Positions 35,041-42,490 of a stretch of DNA of 64,000 nucleotides are shown here, piece by piece; position 1 is the first letter of the stretch, and each line of letters begins with the position of its first letter. The stretch is from Phycisphaerales bacterium (lineage in GTDB: Bacteria; Planctomycetota; Phycisphaerae; Phycisphaerales; UBA1924): NCBI GenBank assembly GCA_029260295.1, contig JAJDDN010000008.1:434001-498000 (forward strand), written 5' to 3'. The position numbers and the translations under genes were made by a program. The notes beneath the pieces are model-generated. The model was not told the DNA's origin. It searched no databases and worked only from the letters and a program-made list of their open reading frames with translations.

Positions 35041-37025
35041 GACTTCCTGACCCACTCTTCTTCGAGATCCTCGAGGTCGGATTTGCAGGTGTCTCGCTGG
35101 CTGGTAATTTTGTTGGCGTGGTCGACATCTTTCCAGATGTCCCCATCATTGAGTTGGGCGTCGAGGTTCCTGAGCATGATTTCCAGATCGGTCATGCGTT
35201 CTTCGATCTGGCTCAGGGGCATCCATGAGAACTTGGATTTCTTCATGGATTGCTGAGGAGCCGGCTTTGGAGCCGCGGGTGTGGGAGCTGCTACTGGGGT
35301 AGCCATGGGCTTTGATCTAGATTTTGATTTGGGTGCCGACAGTTTTTGATTTTTTGTGCGCCATTCGGTGTAGGTTCCGTCGAAGATTTCGGCGTTGCCG
35401 TGCCCGTCGAGGATGACGAGATGATCGCAGACGGCATCAATGAGTGCGCGGTCGTGGGAGATCAGGATGGCGGTGCCTTCATAGGCACCGGAGGTAGTTT
35501 TGCCGGTCTTGGGGTCATGGACTGTTCGGGCGAAGGTGGCTTCGATGCGTTCGGCTGAGGAGATATCGAGGTGGTTGGTGGGTTCGTCGAGGACGAGAAG
35601 GTTCTTGGCACTGGCGAGGAGACCGGCGAGTACGGCGCGTGCTTTTTCGCCACCGGACATGGTTTGCATGTCGCGTTGTTGGTCTTCACCGGAGAACAGG
35701 AATGCGCCGGCAATGGTGCGGGCTTGGAGTTCGGAGAGAACGACCTTCTCGTCGGTGTTCTTTTTGACGGTGTCCTGGATGTGTCGGAAGACCGTTTTTG
35801 ACATGTCGATGTTGTCGTGGGTCTGTGAAAAGTGTCCGATGTCGAGGTTGGCCCCGAGTTTGATGGTGCCGGTGTCAACTTCTTGTTCGCCGAGGATACA
35901 GCGTACGAGTGTGGTCTTTCCAGCACCATTGGGTCCCACGATCCCCCAGCGTTGTCCACGCTCAACGCGAACATCGAGATTCTTAAAGAGAACCTTGTCG
36001 GTTCCATCCTCGTTTTTGTACTTCTTGGATAAAGAACGGGCGGCGAGAACGATGTCGCCGGCACGCTTGGCTTTTGGGAGCGATAGACGGAGCTCGGAGA
36101 GCTCGAGGGGGCGTTCGATGGTCTGGGTTTTGGCGCGGTTGAGGCGAGACTCGCGCCCTTTGGCTTGTTTGGCACGCTGTCCAGCTTTAAAGTGGGCGAT
36201 GAAAGCTTCTTCTTTTTTAAAGCCGGCTTTTTGTTTTTCGTAGGCGCGGAGCTGGACCATACGGCGTTCGACGCGTTGTTTGCGGAACGCGGCGTAGTTG
36301 CCTGGGTAATCGATCAGTCGGGCTTGTTCGACCTCGACGATGCGGTGGACCACCTTGTCGAGCATGTAGCGGTCGTGACTGATTAAGATCACTGCGCCTT
36401 TGAACTCGTTTCGCAAAAACCCTTCGAGCCACTCTCGACCTTGGATGTCGAGGTGATTGGTGGGTTCATCGAGGAGAAGCACGGAGGGGTCTTGGAGGAG
36501 GAGTTTGCCGAGGGCGACTCGGGCTTTCTGGCCGCCGGATAGGTCGGTGACTTTGATGGCGAACTGGGCGTCGGTGAATCCGAGGCCATGGAGGATCTGG
36601 TCGACTTTGTGGTCGTTGACGATCCCGCCGTGGTCGTCGATCTCATGTTCGATTCGTGCTTGATCTTTGAGGAGTTGGTCGAGCTGATCGGGGGTCGCGT
36701 CGCCCATTGCATCGTAGATATCGTGGAGCTTGTCGTTGAGTTCATTGATGTGGTCGAAGGCGCTGGCGACGGATTCTCTGAGTGTGTGGTTTGGGTTGAG
36801 ATTCGGGTTCTGGTGGAGGTATCCGATGGTGGCTTTGCTGGAGGAGACTGAGCCGTCGGTGGGTTTGAGGACTCCCGCTATGATTTTGATGAGTGTGGAT
36901 TTGCCGCAGCCATTTCGGCCGACAATTCCTATGCGTTCACCCGGTTCGAGTGTGAGCGAGACAGAGTCGAGGATGACATCATCACCGAACTGGAGGGTTA
37001 TATTGGTGGCACTCAGAATTGGCAT
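35037..37025 (-). CDS. ABC-F family ATPase
   Basis: 662-aa soluble protein with two ABC ATPase domains and no membrane helix. First Walker A IVGRNGCGKSTLIKII, signature LSGGQKARVALGKLLL and Walker B VLLLDEPTNHLDI; second Walker A GIVGPNGAGKTTLVRC, MSGGEKARAVLAGLL and LVLDEPTNHLDISSAE. The linker between domains is the charged, Arg/Lys-rich ABC-F interdomain linker, and the C-terminus is a coiled coil. ABC-F proteins act on the ribosome (translation factors such as EttA/Uup or antibiotic protection). ATG 37025 preferred over TTG 37031. Confidence 0.93.
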   Translation of the reverse strand: MPILSATNITLQFGDDVILDSVSLTLEPGERIGIVGRNGCGKSTLIKIIAGVLKPTDGSVSSSKATIGYLHQNPNLNPNHTLRESVASAFDHINELNDKLHDIYDAMGDATPDQLDQLLKDQARIEHEIDDHGGIVNDHKVDQILHGLGFTDAQFAIKVTDLSGGQKARVALGKLLLQDPSVLLLDEPTNHLDIQGREWLEGFLRNEFKGAVILISHDRYMLDKVVHRIVEVEQARLIDYPGNYAAFRKQRVERRMVQLRAYEKQKAGFKKEEAFIAHFKAGQRAKQAKGRESRLNRAKTQTIERPLELSELRLSLPKAKRAGDIVLAARSLSKKYKNEDGTDKVLFKNLDVRVERGQRWGIVGPNGAGKTTLVRCILGEQEVDTGTIKLGANLDIGHFSQTHDNIDMSKTVFRHIQDTVKKNTDEKVVLSELQARTIAGAFLFSGEDQQRDMQTMSGGEKARAVLAGLLASAKNLLVLDEPTNHLDISSAERIEATFARTVHDPKTGKTTSGAYEGTAILISHDRALIDAVCDHLVILDGHGNAEIFDGTYTEWRTKNQKLSAPKSKSRSKPMATPVAAPTPAAPKPAPQQSMKKSKFSWMPLSQIEERMTDLEIMLRNLDAQLNDGDIWKDVDHANKITSQRDTCKSDLEDLEEEWVRKS

Positions 37026-37033
37026 AGGCAAAG

Positions 37034-37039
37034 AGTGTA
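37034..37039 (-). promoter_or_regulatory. TACACT -10-like element of the ABC-F gene
   Basis: TACACT on the minus strand 8 nt before ATG 37025; a leader of about 2 nt is predicted. Confidence 0.3.
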
Positions 37040-37043
37040 CGCA

Positions 37044-38054
37044 CTAGCTCAGCCCGAAAAACCTGCGATGGTGGGCGATAATCTCTTTGGCGATTTGCTC
37101 GTCGGGGGTGTCGTCCCAGACATCCGGATCGAAGCAGCCCCCGAGGATGAGGGCGGTGTCTCTGGGGAAGATGAACTTGAACCCGTCGTGGATGGCGTAG
37201 CCGAGGTCTTGGGGTTCCATGTGGACAAGGATGCCCCGAGCTGGGTACATGGCGGTGTCCTTGAAGAGGGTCAATGAGCCGAGGGCGAGACAGTTGACGA
37301 GGGTTGATTCTTCGAGTGTTTGGAGCTCGTCGAGGTGGGTGAACTCGCGTTTGATGATCTGAACTCCCAGGCTGGCGAGGTCTTCGAGGAGCGCATCGAG
37401 GTAGCGGGGGGTGTGAATGAAGAGGGAGTCGAAGGATCTTCCAGCTCGGGGTGGGCCTGGGAACGGGAGGCGGTCGACCGGGGTGGGGGTGGGGATGGTG
37501 CCGTTGTCGAAGTAGTGACTGTTGGACTGGGCGTAGGCGGGTTCGAAGACGGTGATGGGTTCGATGCCGTAGCGGTCTTGATCGAGGGCTGTCAGGGCGT
37601 TATGGGCCTGGTTGAGGAGCTTGTTGAGTCTTTGAGAGCCGATTTCAGGGTGGTCAATGTCGATCCCTACGGGCAGCCAGAGGGCGCCAGCAATGACGCT
37701 GACGGTATCATGGCCAGAATCTTTGGCGTAGACGGTGACTTGGTGTCCTCGATTGGCGAGCTTTCGAGCGGTCGTGAGCCCGATGACACCCGCTCCTAGA
37801 ACGGCGACTGGTGATTTGTTCTCAGATTGATCTTTGACCATATCTGCTGCCGCGATGGCGGTGCCTAGGGAGAGGGTGATGCCGCCGCCGCCGTGACCGT
37901 AGTTGTGGATGATGGTCTTGGTGCCGATGGTTTCGGATTCAAGTCTGAGCCCGCCATGGCGGCAAGGACGGAGCCCGGAGACGACTTTGATAATGCGGTC
38001 ATCGCTGAGATCGGGGGCTTGGAACTGGGACGAAATCGGGGTCATTTGAGTCAT
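37044..38054 (-). CDS. D-amino-acid oxidase-like FAD oxidoreductase, circularly permuted
   Basis: 336-aa FAD enzyme of the DAO family with rearranged order. In usual DAOs the Rossmann motif is N-terminal and the substrate-Arg/His block is C-terminal. Here the block comes first: SGLRPCRHGGLRLE (26-39) and IIHNYGHGGGGITLSLGTA (48-66), followed at 83-100 by VAVLGAGVIGLTTARKLA, and the chain ends at ALILGGCF...HHRRFFGLS where the block would normally start. All parts are present, so it is likely active on an amino acid. ATG 38054 has AAGAGG upstream; the divergent panB start is 56 bp away. Confidence 0.88.
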   Translation of the reverse strand: MTQMTPISSQFQAPDLSDDRIIKVVSGLRPCRHGGLRLESETIGTKTIIHNYGHGGGGITLSLGTAIAAADMVKDQSENKSPVAVLGAGVIGLTTARKLANRGHQVTVYAKDSGHDTVSVIAGALWLPVGIDIDHPEIGSQRLNKLLNQAHNALTALDQDRYGIEPITVFEPAYAQSNSHYFDNGTIPTPTPVDRLPFPGPPRAGRSFDSLFIHTPRYLDALLEDLASLGVQIIKREFTHLDELQTLEESTLVNCLALGSLTLFKDTAMYPARGILVHMEPQDLGYAIHDGFKFIFPRDTALILGGCFDPDVWDDTPDEQIAKEIIAHHRRFFGLS

Positions 38055-38099
38055 TGAGTACCTCTTGGCGAAGTTTAGCACAGATCGTCTTGGTGGACA

Positions 38100-38105
38100 T
38101 ACAAT
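38100..38105 (+). promoter_or_regulatory. TACAAT -10 element of panB
   Basis: TACAAT 5 nt before ATG 38111, no Shine-Dalgarno. Predicted leaderless. Confidence 0.5.
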
Positions 38106-38110
38106 CGCCC

Positions 38111-39061
38111 ATGAGTCTCTCCCCAAACGATGCATCAAAGAATACGACTGAACCCTCTTTGACTGAACCAGTTACGCTCAAAACGCTTAAGGCGATGACG
38201 CACCGAAAGGAAGCGTTTGCGTGTTTGGCATGTTATGACGCGACGACAGCACGCTGGCTTGAACGGGCCGGGGTACCTGTGTTGCTGGCTGGGGATTCGG
38301 CCGCCCAGGTAGTCTTAGGATTTGATCGGACGATCGATATGCCTTTGGACTTTGCCATACAACTGACAGCAGCCGTGAAACGCGGAGCACCAAAAACACT
38401 GGTGATGGCCGATATGCCATTCATGAGCTACCACCGCTCGGTGGACGACGCTATGGGGAATGCCGGCCGATTCATGACCGAGGGAATGGCCGATGTGGTC
38501 AAACTCGAAGCCGACGAGACACAAGCGGGAGTTGTGGATCGGTTGACACGGGCGGGCGTTCCTGTGTGTGCTCATGTTGGCTGCAAGCCTCAGACGAGCT
38601 CGGTGACTGGGGGTCCTGTGGCGGCTGGGCGTACGAATGATTCGCTCGAGCAGGTCGTACGCGATGCTTCAGCGTTGCAGGATGCTGGAGCGGTTTTGTT
38701 ATTGATCGAAGCGGTACCCGATGAAGTGACCAAGCGGGTCATGGAGATTGCCCGGGTCCCGGTGATCGGAATTGGTGCCGGCACAGCATGCGATGGCCAA
38801 ATCTTGGTTGTCAATGACTTAATTGGGCTCACTGACTTTCCACCACGCTTTGCAGAACCCGTGGCGAGTGTTGGTGATGCCATTCTTGAATCTGGTCGCC
38901 AATGGGTTCAGAATGTCGGCAATCGGACGATTGGCGGGAAGCGGTACTCGATGCGGGCTGGGGAATCGGAAAAACTTGGTACTGCCAGCCAAGAAAGTGC
39001 CACCGGCAAGGCTGATAAGCCGAATAACAGAGACAGCGGACGCCTTTCGAATCAAGGCTAA
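38111..39061 (+). CDS. panB: 3-methyl-2-oxobutanoate hydroxymethyltransferase
   Basis: 316-aa TIM-barrel enzyme adding a hydroxymethyl group to 2-oxoisovalerate to give ketopantoate for pantothenate/CoA. YDATTARWLERAGVPVLLAGDS, MPFMSYHRSVDDAMGNAGRF, AHVGCKPQT and VIGIGAGTACDGQILVVNDL are PanB signatures. The last 35 or so residues form a polar Lys/Ser/Gly-rich tail beyond the barrel. ATG 38111 is supported by the -10-like element; 38054 would add 19 residues. panC is not in the window. htrA follows after 21 bp. Confidence 0.95.
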   Translation: MSLSPNDASKNTTEPSLTEPVTLKTLKAMTHRKEAFACLACYDATTARWLERAGVPVLLAGDSAAQVVLGFDRTIDMPLDFAIQLTAAVKRGAPKTLVMADMPFMSYHRSVDDAMGNAGRFMTEGMADVVKLEADETQAGVVDRLTRAGVPVCAHVGCKPQTSSVTGGPVAAGRTNDSLEQVVRDASALQDAGAVLLLIEAVPDEVTKRVMEIARVPVIGIGAGTACDGQILVVNDLIGLTDFPPRFAEPVASVGDAILESGRQWVQNVGNRTIGGKRYSMRAGESEKLGTASQESATGKADKPNNRDSGRLSNQG

Positions 39062-39082
39062 CCTGAACTTCTGGAGTCTTTG

Positions 39083-40498
39083 ATGCGAAAGTTTGTGACA
39101 ATTGCACCGGCATTGATCGTTTTGCTCGTAACAGCCGCCATGGTCTTTGTGGCCCCGGCGTTGATGGATCGTTACGCGATCGCTCAGCAGGGCGCTCGAA
39201 TTTCACTGGCACGAAACATCTTGGCAGATGACGACATCCTTCGGCGGATTGATCGTGCGATTGCAGCAATTGGTGATTCAATCGAGCCAACGGTCGTTCA
39301 TATTGAAACACAGCCAGAGGATGAACTCGGCGGGTCGTACTCGAGCGGTGCCGGGTGGATCTATGACACCAATGGCTACCTGATTACCAACGCCCATGTT
39401 GTCAAGACGGCTTCTCTGGTTTCAGTCGAGTTCTACAACGGGCGGGTTGTTGAGGGCCGGGTGGTTGGCTCTGATATTTACACAGATATCGCGGTTGTCC
39501 ATGTCGATGCCTCAAATACGACATTCCCATCACTGAGGGCATCGGAACGATTGCCAAGAGTCGGCGAACGGATCTTTGCCTTTGGATCGCCATTCGGGTT
39601 CAAGTTCTCGATGTCTGAAGGCATCGTTTCAGGGCTCGGGCGTCAGGCGCAAGGGGCTCGGATTCTTGGCGGGTACACCAACTACATCCAGACCGATGCC
39701 GCGGTGAATCCCGGGAACTCTGGCGGGCCCTTGGTCAATTCCGATGGGCATGTGATCGGGATGAATGTTGCTATCGCGACTGCAGCAAATACAGTTGGTT
39801 CAAACCCGGAAGATTCTGGTGGCGATTCAGCCGGGATTTCTTTTGCGATTCCATTGGGAACGATCGAACCGATTGTCTCTCAGATTATTGAGCATGGCTC
39901 GGTTTCGCGGGGCTATCTCGGGATTACTTATGATTCAACCAGAACTGGCCGGATAGGCGTTGAGGCCTCGTCGGGAGAGACGGTATATGGAATTCAGATC
40001 ACGGGTGTTGAACGCGGCGGGCCGTCAGAAGATGCAGGAATCTTACCAACCGATGTGATCCTCCAGGTACAAGGCTCCCCAGCAACCAATGCCGAAGCGT
40101 TATCATCACTCATCAGTTCGCAGAGGGCAGGCGAACCGGTGACTATCCGAGTGTACCGAGAGGGTGAGTTTTTAGATCTGACTGTAACGCTCGGAGTCAT
40201 GCAGCCCGTCGTGCTGGCCCAGAGGCTCTACCAACCAATCCAACTTCAACTCGGTGCGATTCTTGGGCCTCACCCAGATGGCGTTTCTGTATTGCAAACA
40301 TGGCCGGGAATGCCCGCAGAGATGGCCGGGCTTGTGCAGGATGATGTCATACTCAAGATCAATAACAAGCAATTCGATGACCGTGCATATTTCTTTGTGA
40401 TGCTTGCAGAGGAAGGGCTGCTCACCGGTGAAACGGTCAAAGCCACCGTCCGTGGCAGCGATGGCTCACTCCGAGAAGTGAGTCTCCTGATCCGATGA
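39083..40498 (+). CDS. HtrA/DegP-like periplasmic serine protease
   Basis: 471-aa trypsin-like protease. N-terminal signal/anchor helix APALIVLLVTAAMVFVAPAL, then the protease domain with His105 (LITNAHVV), Asp135 (YTDIAVVHV) and Ser213 (AVNPGNSGGPLV), and two PDZ domains (GYLGITYDSTRTG region about 270-375 and a second from about 385). Quality-control protease of the envelope. ATG 39083 follows GGAG with ideal spacing. Likely co-transcribed with panB (21-bp gap), though there is no metabolic link. Confidence 0.94.
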   Translation: MRKFVTIAPALIVLLVTAAMVFVAPALMDRYAIAQQGARISLARNILADDDILRRIDRAIAAIGDSIEPTVVHIETQPEDELGGSYSSGAGWIYDTNGYLITNAHVVKTASLVSVEFYNGRVVEGRVVGSDIYTDIAVVHVDASNTTFPSLRASERLPRVGERIFAFGSPFGFKFSMSEGIVSGLGRQAQGARILGGYTNYIQTDAAVNPGNSGGPLVNSDGHVIGMNVAIATAANTVGSNPEDSGGDSAGISFAIPLGTIEPIVSQIIEHGSVSRGYLGITYDSTRTGRIGVEASSGETVYGIQITGVERGGPSEDAGILPTDVILQVQGSPATNAEALSSLISSQRAGEPVTIRVYREGEFLDLTVTLGVMQPVVLAQRLYQPIQLQLGAILGPHPDGVSVLQTWPGMPAEMAGLVQDDVILKINNKQFDDRAYFFVMLAEEGLLTGETVKATVRGSDGSLREVSLLIR

Positions 40499-40518
40499 CT
40501 AAAGCCTCTCGGTTTGGC

Positions 40519-40524
40519 TATTGT
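40519..40524 (+). promoter_or_regulatory. TATTGT -10-like element of murD
   Basis: TATTGT 5 nt before ATG 40530; no Shine-Dalgarno. Confidence 0.4.
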
Positions 40525-40529
40525 TGAAT

Positions 40530-41834
40530 ATGAATCAATGGAATGGCCAGCAGGTGTATGTGATGGGGCTCGGCCGCTTCGGCGGAGGGGTAGGGGTCAC
40601 GCGGTATCTTGTTGAGCAGGGGGCTAATGTAACTGTGGGCGATCTCGGGAAGTTCGAGGGGCTTTCCGGATCAATCAACCAGTTACAAGATTTGATTAAC
40701 GACAAAAAAGTACGCATAGTACTCGGGGCTCATGAAACTTCTGATCTTGATGGTGTTGATAGTGTGGTAGTAAACCCTGCGATTCCTCGGCCTTGGGAGA
40801 ATGCGTTTATTTCTCATGCCCGTTCAAAGGGCATTTGTATTACCACCGAGATCGAAATAGCATATCGGCTTCTTGATCCGTCAAAGATTATCGCGGTCAC
40901 CGGTTCGGCAGGCAAAAGCACGATCTGTTCGATGATTCATCATGCCTTTCAGACTATGAAACACAAATCCCTTTTAGGCGGAAACATTGGGGGGTCTTTG
41001 CTTGCGGATGTGGATGCCATCAAGAGTGGGGCGATTGTGGTATTGGAACTATCTAGTGCAATGCTGTACTGGCTTGGCGAATCCGGGGCACTTGAAGATT
41101 TGCCGCCAGATGTGGGATGCGTGAGCAACTGTGTGGCGAATCATTTGGACTGGCATGGTGACGGGCAGCACTATGAAGATTCCAAACGGGTGCTGTCAGG
41201 ATTTGCTAGGAATCTGGTGTTGGGCTCGGGCGTTGCTGGTTGGGGAAAGGCGGTTGTTGTTGCAATGGATGATGCCGTGACAGGTTGCTCGATCCCTGGC
41301 AAGCACAACGGGTTCAACGCGGCGATAGCGGTTCGGGCTGTGCAGGCAATGACGGGGGATGGGCAAGAGCGAATTGAGAATGCTGTCCGGTCGTTCGGTG
41401 GTTTGCCGCATCGATTGCAGTTGGTGCATGAATGCAATGGCGTCCGTTTTTATAACGATTCAAAGTGTACTGTTCCCGATGCGACTGCGTTGGCGATTGA
41501 GGCATTGTCGCCGAGTACGAAAATCCATCTGATTGTTGGAGGTCATGACAAGGGGAGTGATCTTTCATTGATCTCCAAGATGAGTACTGAGCTTGCGGGT
41601 TTGTATGCGATTGGTGCGACGGGGGCGGGGATCGTTGGGGCAGCTGCTTCTGCGAACTCATTTTATTGTGAGGATCTCGAAAAAGCGATGGCGTTGATTC
41701 AGGGGCGGGTGTCGGATGGTGATGTGGTGCTGCTTTCGCCGGGGTGTGCGTCTTGGGACCAGTTTGCAAACTATGAGGTTCGTGGAAATCTGTTCTCTGA
41801 GTTGGCCAGAGAGATGCAGGGGGATCGGGTATGA
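40530..41834 (+). CDS. murD: UDP-N-acetylmuramoylalanine--D-glutamate ligase
   Basis: 434-aa Mur ligase adding D-Glu to UDP-MurNAc-Ala in peptidoglycan synthesis. VYVMGLGRFGGGVGVTRYL is the N-terminal nucleotide-like domain, VTGSAGKSTICSMIHHAF the ATP loop, NCVANHLDWHGDGQHYEDSK the central metal site and FYNDSKCTVPDATALAIEAL the C-terminal domain; LLSPGCASWDQFANYEVRG is specific to MurD. Presence in a planctomycete is compatible with reports that the phylum makes peptidoglycan. No other mur gene adjoins. Its stop overlaps the next start by 4 bases. Confidence 0.95.
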   Translation: MNQWNGQQVYVMGLGRFGGGVGVTRYLVEQGANVTVGDLGKFEGLSGSINQLQDLINDKKVRIVLGAHETSDLDGVDSVVVNPAIPRPWENAFISHARSKGICITTEIEIAYRLLDPSKIIAVTGSAGKSTICSMIHHAFQTMKHKSLLGGNIGGSLLADVDAIKSGAIVVLELSSAMLYWLGESGALEDLPPDVGCVSNCVANHLDWHGDGQHYEDSKRVLSGFARNLVLGSGVAGWGKAVVVAMDDAVTGCSIPGKHNGFNAAIAVRAVQAMTGDGQERIENAVRSFGGLPHRLQLVHECNGVRFYNDSKCTVPDATALAIEALSPSTKIHLIVGGHDKGSDLSLISKMSTELAGLYAIGATGAGIVGAAASANSFYCEDLEKAMALIQGRVSDGDVVLLSPGCASWDQFANYEVRGNLFSELAREMQGDRV

Positions 41835-42490
41835 ACCTGCTTCTTGGGATTGTGCTTTGTTTGAGCTATGGCGAACCCAAGGAGTTACTGCCTGGGGTGT
41901 GGGTGGAGAATGGAACCGTCGGAATTGATGCTGTGGTGGCGATGAGTTGTCATCATCCCGAGACGCCTGATGTGTATCTGGAGATGTTGATTACGGGGCC
42001 CGATACTCGGGAGCATGAGTCGCTGCTTGTGAGCACCGTGAAGCCAGCCAACTTGCATGCGGGATTACTTGCGGCGGGGTTTGAAGTGGGACAGCCGGCG
42101 TCGTTTGTGAATGGGCAAAGGGTCTCGGCGACAGGGGACGGGGTGATTGTTGAAGTGCGCGTTTATGGTTCGGAAGAATGGGTTGCGTTGGTGGGCTGGG
42201 TCACCCATGTTGACGCAAAGTCAGCACTTATTGAGGATGCAGGTTGGGCGGGGTTGGTGTTTGCTGGGTCGGTATGGACTGATGACAATGTGTATAAAGC
42301 CGATCGCGAGGGGTCGCTTGTGTCGTTGACGCCATGGGGGCACGAGGTGGTTTCACCCGCCTGGGCTTTGTCTCCGGACGCTTCGGTTGATGAGCCGGTG
42401 TGGATTGCTGATCGGGACCTTGTGCCCGAAATTGGAACGAAGGTCCGTGTGAGATTTAGCAAGGTTAAAATCGAATCCGAAGAAGAATGA
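41831..42490 (+). CDS. YdjY-like exported protein
   Basis: 219-aa protein with an N-terminal signal-like helix MNLLLGIVLCLSYG. The region PDVYLEMLITGPDTREHESLLVSTVKPANLHAGLLAAGFEVG (about 49-90, described as a region) matches the YdjY-like domain seen in planctomycete exported proteins, with its EHESLL and HAGLL motifs. The remainder is beta-rich. Function unknown. Start overlaps murD (ATGA), so it is translationally coupled. Its stop codon directly abuts the stop of convergent priA (no spacer). Confidence 0.72.
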   Translation: MNLLLGIVLCLSYGEPKELLPGVWVENGTVGIDAVVAMSCHHPETPDVYLEMLITGPDTREHESLLVSTVKPANLHAGLLAAGFEVGQPASFVNGQRVSATGDGVIVEVRVYGSEEWVALVGWVTHVDAKSALIEDAGWAGLVFAGSVWTDDNVYKADREGSLVSLTPWGHEVVSPAWALSPDASVDEPVWIADRDLVPEIGTKVRVRFSKVKIESEEE

